This document shows, one piece after another, positions 50,484 to 58,091 of a stretch of 58,091 bases of DNA. The notes under the pieces are model-generated. The model had not been told where the DNA came from and searched no databases. It saw only the letters and a program-made list of their open reading frames with translations. Location of the stretch: NCBI GenBank assembly GCA_017883965.1, contig JAFNKG010000008.1:1-58091 (forward strand), given 5' to 3'. Each line of letters opens with the position of its first letter. Positions within the stretch are counted from its first letter, which is position 1. This stretch comes from Candidatus Methanophagales archaeon (GTDB lineage: Archaea; Halobacteriota; Syntropharchaeia; Alkanophagales; Methanospirareceae). Position numbers and translations under genes: made by a program.

Positions 50484-52022
50484 CTAATCCAACTCAATAG
50501 TTGCAGCATTTGGATCCAAACCTTTCCATTTTACCTTAAACCCCAGATGTGCCAAAACTTCATCAGGATTTGGTAAGCCAATATCCTCAATAATCCTCCT
50601 TGCTTCTACGTACAATTTTATATTTATAGAAACAAGTTTATCCTTCACTTCTCTCAACAACACCTTCTTAACAACCACCTCCTTAAACACCACATAATCC
50701 GGATGATTCAAACACTCCCTCACCGCCTCTTTACTAACCCTATACCGCATAGCAATATCCTTAATAGAAACTATATCTCCCTCAATCTCTATCCGCATTC
50801 CCTTCAACCTTTCCACCTGTCTTTTTATTCCCTCACCTTCAATCCTCGCCAAATACCTGACCACCTCACCAACCGGAACTTTCCTGTTGTACAGTATCAC
50901 AGGCTGATGAAGACCCAACTCAAAATGTGCCGCATTAAAACATGCGAGGTTCTTATCAATCGCCACCAGAATATTAAACGGCATAGCCCTGAGTTTTGAC
51001 AACTTCCGTTTTATATATTCCTCAGTCCAGAACCCCACGATTTCAAAATAGGTCTCTATCTCCATCTCTTTATGCTTAAACTTAAAATCCGGTATGAACA
51101 CGCCTTTGCCCGTAAAAACCGCATCCGGCTCACGTATCAATTCCCAGCTCTTCGCTGCGGACAAGGCTAAAAACTCATTATAAAACCGCTCTTCAATCCT
51201 GCTATCAAACGTAGCCTTTACCTCTTTCTCTTTACTCATTAACAAATTCTTACGGGACTTGCTGTCCATCACGAAATGATAAATTCGCGGTGTATCGCGT
51301 CTGATAACAATCTCGGCATCTATCTCCCATCCATCGCTATTGACGATCACGGGAAGCAATTTTGCCAGCGACGTGCCATACTTCTCACTCAACTTCAGCA
51401 ATGACGAAGCCCCTTCAACCCTTATCTTATTTCCGCTTTCAGAAATATACATCAACCCGAAGTATTTAATTGCGCGGAAAATCTCTTTATAATTGCCTTT
51501 AACTGAGATGCTCATACCCGTGGATTTAAACAAAAGAGTCTGAGCAAGTGAAAGGTTATAGAACTTTAACAGCTCTTCGGGATTCAAAGGCGCAAATTCA
51601 TCCAATACAACCTCTGATTCATGGTCTGCCCATAAGGATTGCTCTAAATCCGCAACAGAAATGTTTAAGTTATGTGCAATAGTTTCAATAACCTTCTCTC
51701 TTTCGTTTCTATTTGTGATTTTTTTGATGCTCGCCTCCTCAAAAACCGCCCTCCGTGCCAGGACAGGTTCAACTGCAAACCTCGACTTGAAGATGCATCT
51801 CCGCTCTAAGAGCGTTCTCAAGCCCCTTACACGTTTGAAATTCAAGCCATGCTCAAACTCACCCAATATCTCATCTATCTCGCTCTTCTTTTTACCTGTA
51901 AAATTCCTATAAATGTCTATAAGCTCCTCAGCCAATTCCAGATGCTCTTCGTTAATCTGAACGAACTCAGGATATATCCTGTCCTTTTTCAACTTCGTGA
52001 TGAGCAATTCACCCGGTAACAT
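50484..52022 (-). CDS. bax1: DUF790 nuclease, Bax1-like, 512 aa
   Basis: Archaeal partner nuclease of XPB in repair of bulky DNA lesions. MLPGELLITKLKKDRIYPEFV at the start is the DUF790 signature; the C-terminal half contains a PDFKFKHKEMEIETYFEIVGFW stretch, consistent with the family's PD-(D/E)XK-like nuclease core, and a helix-turn-helix-like IKDIAMRYRVSKEAVRECL. It starts 14 bases inside the end of the XPB gene, so the two are translationally coupled, as expected for a bound pair. Confidence 0.9.
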   Translation of the reverse strand: MLPGELLITKLKKDRIYPEFVQINEEHLELAEELIDIYRNFTGKKKSEIDEILGEFEHGLNFKRVRGLRTLLERRCIFKSRFAVEPVLARRAVFEEASIKKITNRNEREKVIETIAHNLNISVADLEQSLWADHESEVVLDEFAPLNPEELLKFYNLSLAQTLLFKSTGMSISVKGNYKEIFRAIKYFGLMYISESGNKIRVEGASSLLKLSEKYGTSLAKLLPVIVNSDGWEIDAEIVIRRDTPRIYHFVMDSKSRKNLLMSKEKEVKATFDSRIEERFYNEFLALSAAKSWELIREPDAVFTGKGVFIPDFKFKHKEMEIETYFEIVGFWTEEYIKRKLSKLRAMPFNILVAIDKNLACFNAAHFELGLHQPVILYNRKVPVGEVVRYLARIEGEGIKRQVERLKGMRIEIEGDIVSIKDIAMRYRVSKEAVRECLNHPDYVVFKEVVVKKVLLREVKDKLVSINIKLYVEARRIIEDIGLPNPDEVLAHLGFKVKWKGLDPNAATIELD

Positions 52023-53346
52023 TTTTGCGTCTCCTTGCTATACCCATTTCAGTTGTCTTTTTTGATATGATTTCGTATAGTATTGCGAGTTTCTCTTCTT
52101 TCTTTCTCAATATTCTACCCAATCTCTGCTTATATTCCCTTTTACTACCACTTCCACTTAGTATAACCCCCACAGAAGCTTCGGGAACGTCAATGCCCTC
52201 TTCCAGAACCTTTGAGGTTACTATCACCGTATATTTCCCTTCTCGGAAATTATTCAGGATTTCCGCACGCTCCTCTTTTTGTGTAGTATGCGTAATCGCA
52301 GGTATGAGGAACTCCTTGGAGATTGCATAGACCAACGAATTATGCTCGGTAAATATTATCATCCGCTCACCGAAATGGTTATTCAGAATTTCAGAAAGAG
52401 CATGTAACTTCGTTGTTGAGTTTAACGCTATTCCTCTCGCTTTGTTTCTCGCCAGCAAAGCTTCTCTCGCACTGACATCACGACCGCTTCTCATAACGAG
52501 CAATCTGAAATCTTTGGGTGATTTCAGTATAAAATTCTTCTTTTTCAAGAACTCGGTGAATATAGCGTGGTATCTTTCGTATTCCTCCCTTTCTTCCTCG
52601 GTTAAATCGGTAACGATTTTCCTCGTCGTATATTCAGCCAGATGTTTTCCGCTCAGTTTATCTATGCCTATCTCATAAACCTTTCCGCCTATCAGTCTTT
52701 CGAGCTCTTTATGGAGTCCATCTTCTCGTTCATACGTTGCCGTTAAGCCCAGCCGGTAAGGAGCAATAAACATCTCTGCTATGTTCGCATAGCCCGGCGA
52801 AGGCAGATGGTGAACCTCATCGAAGATCAGGAAAAGGAACCTGTTTCCAAGCTCTTCCGCCCTTAAATAGGCGGTATCGTAAGTTGATACGGTTATTGGC
52901 TTTAATACATGCCCTTCGCCGCTGTAGGTGCCAGCTTCAATTCCAAATTTGTCTTCCAGTTCCTTCTTCCACTGCTGAACCAGCTCTAAAGTTGGTACTA
53001 CCACCAGTGCAGGGACATTCAGCACTGAAATCGCCTTTAGTCCTATTATTGTCTTGCCAGCACCGGTGGGTAAGACCAGAGCGCCATTCCTTGTTTGTAG
53101 CCATTTATTTAATGCTTCCTTCTGGTAGTCATGCAAAGTTAAATTGCAGGCTAAATTCTGCATGGGTATTAAATCCTGAACGTTATCTTCGTAATCGAGC
53201 CCGGAAAGTTTTAGGTAGTCCATCAACTCTTTATAGAACAGAGGCAAGCATCTATAACATCCCACTCTATTATCCCAAACGGTGTGAGGCAGCTTGAAAT
53301 TGCTCTTTACAGCGATTGTTCCCTTTTCAAAGCTTAATGTTATCAC
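52009..53346 (-). CDS. xpb: XPB-type DNA helicase, 445 aa
   Basis: Superfamily 2 ATPase that opens DNA for excision repair with Bax1. Walker A LPTGAGKTIIG near 95-105, DEVHHLPSP as motif II, GLTATYEREDG as motif III with the RED-containing loop of XPB, and SKVLEEGIDVPEASV plus QRLGRILRKK as motifs V and VI. The N-terminal damage-recognition region is short, as in archaeal XPB. A TATA-like sequence near 53375-53386 precedes it. Overlaps bax1 by 14 bases. Confidence 0.93.
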   Translation of the reverse strand: MITLSFEKGTIAVKSNFKLPHTVWDNRVGCYRCLPLFYKELMDYLKLSGLDYEDNVQDLIPMQNLACNLTLHDYQKEALNKWLQTRNGALVLPTGAGKTIIGLKAISVLNVPALVVVPTLELVQQWKKELEDKFGIEAGTYSGEGHVLKPITVSTYDTAYLRAEELGNRFLFLIFDEVHHLPSPGYANIAEMFIAPYRLGLTATYEREDGLHKELERLIGGKVYEIGIDKLSGKHLAEYTTRKIVTDLTEEEREEYERYHAIFTEFLKKKNFILKSPKDFRLLVMRSGRDVSAREALLARNKARGIALNSTTKLHALSEILNNHFGERMIIFTEHNSLVYAISKEFLIPAITHTTQKEERAEILNNFREGKYTVIVTSKVLEEGIDVPEASVGVILSGSGSKREYKQRLGRILRKKEEKLAILYEIISKKTTEMGIARRRKNVTG

Positions 53347-53587
53347 TTTAACCTTATTTCTATTTAGGATTCAAAGACTTTAAAACTATCTGAGATAGGT
53401 TATGATGGGTTATACGTTTTTAACTTCATAAAATCTCCCCTCTGTAAATAATCATTACTTCATGCCTCGTTACCTTTTACCTGTTAATATCTCTTACCCC
53501 GGGTTCTAACCAGTTGCTGCGGTTTTTTTAAGAATATCCTATAAACCTCTTCCTCAGTGCAAAAGAAGGAGTAATTGAGAATATACG

Positions 53588-53767
53588 ATGACAAAAGAAA
53601 AAATTCTGGACCTATTGAGCCCTGTGATTGAATTAGAACATGCTGCACTTGTTCAGCACCTGAGACACGCTGAAGTCGCAGATGTTAGGCACATCCGGAT
53701 GAAAGAGCACGAGCACATAACCGAAGTGGAGCTTTTACTCGGAGCCCTGCCTTCGGCTTGGTCATGA
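53588..53767 (+). CDS. Ferritin-like short protein or remnant, 59 aa
   Basis: ATG 53588 opens LSPVIELEHAALVQHLRHAE, the first metal-binding helix pattern of bacterioferritin/rubrerythrin-like proteins (Glu, His), and continues with MKEHEHITEVELLLGALP, which looks like the second helix of such proteins. The rest of a four-helix bundle is absent, apparently by an internal deletion. Its stop overlaps the ATG of the UbiA-like gene (TCATGA). Expression is plausible, but a working ferritin is not. Confidence 0.5.
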   Translation: MTKEKILDLLSPVIELEHAALVQHLRHAEVADVRHIRMKEHEHITEVELLLGALPSAWS

Positions 53768-54438
53768 GTAAGATGAGGATAAAAGAGAAATGCAGTGCCT
53801 GGTTAAGACTCGCAAAGCTTCAATTCCAGCCTATTTATTTTATAAATTACAATATAGGGGCTGTAGCTGCATACGCCACTTATCAGATATTTTTTGGGTT
53901 AATTGGTATTTTCTTACTTTTGGAATACACTGCTCCGCCTCTCAAATTCAGTTATAGAGGTATAGGAGAGCTAGTTATGAGCATTATGACCGGCCCCTAT
54001 CCTATTCTTCTGGGTTACATAATTCAGATTGGTAGGTGGACGGATTCTTTGCCATGGTTATTGAGCATCCCCGTGTTTCTTGCAGCACTTATTGCGGGAG
54101 CGATAGGAAGTATTCCCGATTACCGCGCTGATATGGAAGTATCCAGGAAGAGATTTGCAGTCCTTTTTGGACCGCGGCTGACAGCAATCATATCACTCTG
54201 TCTTATCTCTTTCACTGCCATATCTGGCGTGTTGTTCTGGTATTTTAATATACTAACCGGCCCAGGAAGTATCATAATAGTTGTTGTTATCCCGTATTCT
54301 TTGATCCTAAGCCTTGCGGTAATCAAAATGATAAAAATAGATAATTATGAAAGAACAATAAATCGGATCTTTCAATTAGTGATTTTTTATGTACTGTTAT
54401 TTGGACTTATTCCGTTACTATCATTACTGTGGAGGTAA
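53764..54438 (+). CDS. UbiA-family prenyltransferase with internal deletion, 224 aa
   Basis: Membrane protein of the UbiA/MenA superfamily, which attaches isoprenoid chains to aromatic or lipid acceptors. The second Asp-rich motif is visible (SIPDYRADMEVSRKRFA, near residues 118-134) and about six hydrophobic segments remain. The first motif (N-D-x-x-D type) and about 70-80 residues between YNIGAVAAYATYQ and GIFLLLEYTAPPLKF are missing, while the frame stays open. Both acidic motifs are needed for Mg-diphosphate binding in the family, so this form is probably inactive. ATG 53764 overlaps the preceding stop. Confidence 0.75.
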   Translation: MSKMRIKEKCSAWLRLAKLQFQPIYFINYNIGAVAAYATYQIFFGLIGIFLLLEYTAPPLKFSYRGIGELVMSIMTGPYPILLGYIIQIGRWTDSLPWLLSIPVFLAALIAGAIGSIPDYRADMEVSRKRFAVLFGPRLTAIISLCLISFTAISGVLFWYFNILTGPGSIIIVVVIPYSLILSLAVIKMIKIDNYERTINRIFQLVIFYVLLFGLIPLLSLLWR

Positions 54439-54481
54439 AAATTTACCCTGACAGCCAACAGTAGCGAGGTATAAAAGGGAC

Positions 54482-54961
54482 ATGATACAAGTAAATGAGA
54501 TTCCAAAACTGCTAATAAGCATACTCATTTGCCAGTCAGCAGGTCTTATTGGATCGTTTTTCACGAGTCCTGCAATCCCAACCTGGTATGTAACGCTCAA
54601 CAAGCCATTTTTCACCCCGCCCAATTGGTTGTTTGCTCCCGTTTGGATAACGTTGTATCTGTTGATGGGCGTATCAGCATTTCTCATCTGGCGGAAGGGA
54701 CTCGAGGATCGTCAGGTGCAAATAGCACTGACCATCTTCGGTGTCCAATTGATCTTCAACGCCTTCTGGTCGGTGGCTTTCTTCGGACTTAAGTCCCCGC
54801 TTGCCGGGCTCATTGTAATTATAGTGCTCTGGATTGCGATAGTGTTGACCATCCTGAAGTTCTTCAAGATCTCAAAGACAGCGGGACTGATACTCATACC
54901 GTATATCCTCTGGGTGAGCTTTGCAGCATTTTTGAATATGACAATAGTGATTTTAAATTAG
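54482..54961 (+). CDS. tspO: TspO/MBR family protein, 159 aa
   Basis: Five-helix membrane protein that binds tetrapyrroles and affects stress responses. WYVTLNKPFFTPPNWLFAPVW near residues 36-56 is the family signature; NAFWSVAFFGLKSPLAGL and the SFAAFLNMTI end agree. Full length. The start ATG 54482 follows the UbiA-like gene by 43 bases. Its ligand in this organism is unknown. Confidence 0.93.
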   Translation: MIQVNEIPKLLISILICQSAGLIGSFFTSPAIPTWYVTLNKPFFTPPNWLFAPVWITLYLLMGVSAFLIWRKGLEDRQVQIALTIFGVQLIFNAFWSVAFFGLKSPLAGLIVIIVLWIAIVLTILKFFKISKTAGLILIPYILWVSFAAFLNMTIVILN

Positions 54962-55117
54962 CTTTAAAAAACTTTTTATAATACTAAATTATATAAATTA
55001 AATAGAAAGAATTTTGATTTACTGCTTGCGCCATCCCCTTCTTTATACTCAGAAGATGATGCTTTCGGGCGTTTTTCAAAATTTACTATACCAGAGAGGT
55101 GAGCAAAGGAGGAAGAA

Positions 55118-55594
55118 ATGCCACTTAATGAACTATTGGACGAGATAATATTTAGGGAAGTTTATCAAGAAGTAAAAATAGAAACTACACTCCCTTATCA
55201 TCCACCTGAATTGATAGAAGGTATCGTAGAAAAAGTAAAAACTGATAAAGATTTTGGAAAGAAATATAAAGAAGAATTAAGTAAACAACTCCAAAAACAA
55301 GGTTACGAAAATTTAGAAGTAATTGACATCGACCCTCTATCTAATAGCGTAAAAGTCAGATATACAGCATATTATACGGGGAGTAAACAGTACCCAGAAA
55401 TCCATTTAAAAACTCTTTTGGTTTTCTATGATGAAAGGGGTGTAGATGTATGTGACCCCGATGTTTTTGATGAAATTGTAGAGGAAGCAAGACGATATTT
55501 AGGAGAAAAAAACAAAAAAGAGAAAGAAGAGCGCCTCTATCATTTTGCTACTCTATTTAAACGAGCCCTTAGTAAGGATTTGGATATCGAGTAA
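55118..55594 (+). CDS. Hypothetical protein, 158 aa
   Basis: Soluble, strongly charged protein with a central beta-rich part (VIDIDPLSNSVKVRYTAYY) between helical ends; no family recognised. The start ATG 55118 has AAAGGAGG upstream. AT-rich promoter-like sequence lies around 54968-55010. A hairpin at 55638-55661 follows the stop, so it is probably a single-gene transcript. Confidence 0.65.
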   Translation: MPLNELLDEIIFREVYQEVKIETTLPYHPPELIEGIVEKVKTDKDFGKKYKEELSKQLQKQGYENLEVIDIDPLSNSVKVRYTAYYTGSKQYPEIHLKTLLVFYDERGVDVCDPDVFDEIVEEARRYLGEKNKKEKEERLYHFATLFKRALSKDLDIE

Positions 55595-55637
55595 ATCATT
55601 TTTTAAAAAATAATAGTTAGATGTGCAGAAAATAGGT

Positions 55638-55661
55638 TACGGCACCTTCTTTTTTGCCGTA
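55638..55661 (+). terminator. Hairpin with T-rich loop after the 158-aa ORF
   Basis: TACGGCA and TGCCGTA form a perfect 7-bp stem around a T-rich loop, 44 bases after the stop codon. The T-run is in the loop, not after the stem, so terminator function is uncertain. Confidence 0.3.
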
Positions 55662-55719
55662 TCCCGAGCACCGCATCGAGCTACTTATTCCGTGAAGGGG
55701 AAAAAGGTATAGTAGGGCT

Positions 55720-56610
55720 ATGAAAATCGGCTATCCCTGCATCAATTGGACCGTCGGCTGTAAAGGCGATCGGACCTTTCGATTAAAGTCATACTCAGAA
55801 GAGCGTTTGATCGCAACGGTTGAAAACAACCTCAACTGCCTGAGTGAGATGGTATCGTTTAATGTCAACCACACGCTCCTGTTCTTTAGAATAACCTCAG
55901 ACCTTGTTCCGTTTGCCTCGCACCCGATCAATCAGTTTAACTGGCAGGGCTATTTTAAGCGGAAGTTTCAAGCAATCGGGACGTTTATCGAGATACATGG
56001 CATACGGATATCCATGCATCCAGACCAATTCACGCTCATTAATTCGGTGGACACCGGGGGTTTTGAACGGAGCGTAAAAGAATTGATGTATCATACACAG
56101 ATTTTAGATGTAATGGAACTCGATACGTCTGCTAAAATACAGATACATGTCGGCGGGGTTTACGGAGACAAAGCAAAAAGCATGAAACGGTTTATAAAAC
56201 GGTTCAATGCGCTGGATGAACGGATACGAAGGCGGTTGGTTATCGAGAACGATGACCGGCTTTACTGCCTGAAGGACTGCCTTCAGATACATGCGGAGAC
56301 AGAAATTCCGGTATTATTTGATGTGTACCATCATGAACTCAATAATTCCGGAGAAACGGTACAGGAAGCGTTTAATCTGTTTACCAAAACCTGGAAAGAA
56401 AAAGATGGCGTTCCTATGGTTGATTACAGTTCCCAACAGCCCGGTGGACAAAAAGGGAAACATGCCGAATCGATTGATGCGGAACACTTTAAACAATTCA
56501 TCGAAGAAACAAAAGCTTTTGACTTCGATATCATGCTGGAGATAAAGGACAAAGAGCAAAGTGCATTGAAGGCAGTAAACGTGTTGAAAGAAGCGGGAAG
56601 AGTACTATAA
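55720..56610 (+). CDS. uvsE: UV DNA damage endonuclease (UVDE), 296 aa
   Basis: TIM-barrel metal-dependent endonuclease that nicks DNA 5' of UV photoproducts. GYPCINWT at the N-terminus, RISMHPDQF near 95, QIHVGGVYGDK with His near 142, VIENDD near 175, LFDVYHHELNN near 200, VDYSSQQPGG, and LEIKDKEQ near 280 supply the family's metal-binding residues in order. Full length. It is near a MutY-like glycosylase; the two repair genes and the small DUF427-like remnant may have arrived together. Confidence 0.93.
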   Translation: MKIGYPCINWTVGCKGDRTFRLKSYSEERLIATVENNLNCLSEMVSFNVNHTLLFFRITSDLVPFASHPINQFNWQGYFKRKFQAIGTFIEIHGIRISMHPDQFTLINSVDTGGFERSVKELMYHTQILDVMELDTSAKIQIHVGGVYGDKAKSMKRFIKRFNALDERIRRRLVIENDDRLYCLKDCLQIHAETEIPVLFDVYHHELNNSGETVQEAFNLFTKTWKEKDGVPMVDYSSQQPGGQKGKHAESIDAEHFKQFIEETKAFDFDIMLEIKDKEQSALKAVNVLKEAGRVL

Positions 56611-56657
56611 AAGCTTTTTACGAAGTATCTTATAGACAATGTTGAGGAGGAATAAAA

Positions 56658-56738
56658 ATGGCTAAAGCGATTTGGAATGGCGTAATATTAGCAGAAAGTG
56701 ACAAAACCATCATTGTAAACATGAGAAATGGGCTTTGA
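56658..56738 (+). pseudogene. DUF427-like N-terminal remnant, 26 codons
   Basis: GAGGAGG precedes ATG 56658, then AKAIWNGVILAESDKTIIV, the start of DUF427 proteins (about 90 or more residues), and the frame ends at 56736. The rest of the domain is missing. It lies just upstream of the MutY-like gene. Confidence 0.55.
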
Positions 56739-56799
56739 AGAAATTTCACAAGCAGGGAGAACACCCAGCTCGGATTTTGAGCATTCGATACAAGGAAAC

Positions 56800-57615
56800 A
56801 TGCTCACCACAGATGCCATTCACGCCTTCCAAAAAAATATCTACGCATATTACCAGGAGCATGGTCGCAAACTTCCCTGGCGAGAGACGAGCAATCCCTA
56901 TCACATCCTTGTCTCGGAAATTATGCTTCAACAGACACAAGTAGAGCGCGTTACTGAAAAATACAAAGAATTCATCAAGGCATTTCCTGATTTTCACGCA
57001 CTTGCTCAGGCACCGCTTCAAACGATACTGAAAGTATGGCAAGGATTGGGATATAATCGAAGAGCAATCGCACTGAAAAAGAGTGCTGAGATGGTGGTAA
57101 CAACATATAATGGCGCGCTCCCCTCGAGTCCAGACGTGTTAATGACTCTTCCGGGAATTGGCAGATACACTGCTTCCGCACTTGTTACCTTTGCGTTCAA
57201 TCAACCCACGGTTTTTATCGAAACAAACATACGAACCGTGTTTATCCATTTCTTTTTTCAGAACAGGAGCGATATTAAAGATAGCGAAATCCTTCCACTC
57301 GTAGAAAAGACCCTTGATACCTCAAATCCTCGAACATGGTATTATGCGCTTATGGATTACGGAGTCATGCTTAAGAAACAATATCAAAATCCCACCAGAA
57401 GAAGCGCTCATTATCACAAACAAACGCCATTTAAAGGCTCTAACAGACAACTTCGAGGAATGATTCTTAAAGTGCTTACACGCGAAACGAGTATGTCCGA
57501 ACGAGAGCTCGTGCAAACGCTTAAGATGGACCCTGAAAGAATAAAAAGCACGCTCATGCAGTTGCTCGATGAGGGGTTTATCAAAAAGAGCAGAAATAAC
57601 TATATAATAGCTTAG
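56800..57615 (+). CDS. MutY-like HhH-GPD DNA glycosylase without Fe-S cluster, 271 aa
   Basis: Predicted adenine glycosylase that removes A opposite 8-oxoG. LPWRETSNPYHILVSEIMLQ and QTQVERV near the start are the MutY opening; LMTLPGIGRYTASALVTFAF is the helix-hairpin-helix. The usual catalytic Asp position reads FIETNIRTVF, with Glu instead. The four cysteines of the [4Fe-4S] loop are absent, and the MutT-like 8-oxoG domain is replaced by a short winged-helix-like tail (SERELVQTLKMDPERIKSTL). ATG 56800 is preferred; the frame is open from 56728, inside the DUF427 remnant. Confidence 0.82.
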   Translation: MLTTDAIHAFQKNIYAYYQEHGRKLPWRETSNPYHILVSEIMLQQTQVERVTEKYKEFIKAFPDFHALAQAPLQTILKVWQGLGYNRRAIALKKSAEMVVTTYNGALPSSPDVLMTLPGIGRYTASALVTFAFNQPTVFIETNIRTVFIHFFFQNRSDIKDSEILPLVEKTLDTSNPRTWYYALMDYGVMLKKQYQNPTRRSAHYHKQTPFKGSNRQLRGMILKVLTRETSMSERELVQTLKMDPERIKSTLMQLLDEGFIKKSRNNYIIA

Positions 57616-57697
57616 CATGACTGGGTTTAATTCCAACCAGACGCTGAAAAGAACGCTAAAATGCCTTACTATCAACTTTAACCTTAACAATTACTTC

Positions 57698-57830
57698 GCA
57701 TAACGAGGCTTCATCCCAAAAATAGGAAATGTAATCTATGTTTAGTAGCACGTGAAATCTTCGTATTTTTACCCAAACGTTCTCTTTTCATGCAATGTGC
57801 ATAGGAGATACTGCTTATTTAAAGTTATGC
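57698..57830 (+). repeat. Possible diverged attC-like element E
   Basis: GCATAAC (57698-57704) and GTTATGC (57824-57830) are perfect 7-bp inverted copies 133 bp apart, after the MutY-like ORF. The left side shares ACTTCGCATAAC with element D. The inner arms of elements A and B are not recognisable, so this is a weak case. Confidence 0.3.
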
Positions 57831-57846
57831 TTTATGGCATTCCAGT

Positions 57847-58091
57847 ATGGGAAAGCCAAAGAAAAGAGTTTCTCCGCGTGTTGCCAACCAGGTGAATCGG
57901 GACTTTGACAAACTTATTGCAGTGTGCATAATAGCTGCAGTCAAAAAAGTAGAAGCCCCCTGGGAATGCAATTCATTCGGTCGTCCATGCTGGGATCCAA
58001 AGGTCGTCGCCGTCTGTCTTTTCATGAAGATATTCCTTAGCCGGACCTATGACACGATAGAAGCATACCTCAAATCCAACACATTCGTAGC
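57847..58091 (+). mobile_element. Transposase gene, 5' part, cut by the window edge
   Basis: ATG 57847 opens an 81-codon frame still open at the last base. The basic N-terminus (KPKKRVSPRV), the segment CWDPKVVAVCLFMKIFLSR and YDTIEAYL resemble the N-terminal region of IS4/IS5-like transposases. The catalytic DDE residues would lie outside the window. I could not identify the terminal inverted repeat. Confidence 0.6.

Noticed and set aside
1-58091. CRISPR arrays, rRNA and tRNA genes
   Set aside because: No regularly spaced direct repeats, no rRNA-like sequence and no cloverleaf with conserved T-loop sequence were noticed by eye; a tRNA scan could still find a diverged one.

Overview
The window reads as archaeal, most likely euryarchaeal of a methanogen/ANME-related type; this placement is an inference from gene content and no marker gene settles it. 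Supporting genes are an AglB/STT3 oligosaccharyltransferase, a Trm1-type tRNA(G26) dimethyltransferase, an XPB-Bax1 helicase/nuclease pair, an archaeal GH57-GH15-debranching-enzyme cluster, and paired archaeal AAA ATPases with C-terminal DUF234-like domains. AT-rich TATA-like boxes often sit about 25 nt upstream of start codons. I see no rRNA, tRNA or CRISPR array.

Layout. 1-2547 is the 3' part of a P-type cation ATPase. 2.7-6.6 kb is an accessory stretch: an unknown ORF, integron-attC-like palindromic elements, toxin-antitoxin remnants, a scrap of the ATPase and two copies of the 3' end of the debranching-enzyme gene. 6.7-9.4 kb holds a subtilisin-like protease, divergent from a trypsin-like protease and a stand-alone copy of that protease's N-terminal domain. 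9.5-13.9 kb is an alpha-glucan operon. 14-15.6 kb carries a PH-domain membrane protein and a winged-helix regulator.

15.7-45 kb is a large surface-glycosylation island. It contains AglB with an unusual inserted C2H2 zinc finger; a sugar-nucleotide operon (short UDP-glucose dehydrogenase, GalU, epimerase, UDP-HexNAc dehydrogenase); a flippase with a broken paralogue and a VapBC-like pair between the two copies; seven glycosyltransferase genes or fragments; six SAM methyltransferases; a B12-type radical SAM protein; and a complete dTDP-rhamnose set (rfbA-B-D-C). Together these can make activated uronic acids and deoxysugars, assemble and methylate a lipid-linked glycan, flip it and transfer it to protein. 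Two paralogous ATPases that share a nearly identical 264-bp 3' tract are inserted between a glycosyltransferase and a duplicated fragment of its 3' end.

45-58 kb returns to housekeeping genes (Trm1, XPB-Bax1) mixed with accessory genes. A winged-helix/PD-(D/E)XK protein is followed by an attC-like element and a HEPN-like/NB-ARC/TPR protein, which look like a defence locus. Then come an internally deleted UbiA prenyltransferase, TspO, a UVDE-type UV endonuclease, a MutY-like glycosylase without the iron-sulfur cysteines, and the start of a transposase at the right edge.

Two signals stand out: ORF-plus-attC-like units in an archaeal context, and many short 3'- or 5'-end gene copies, which point to repeated recombination or cassette capture.
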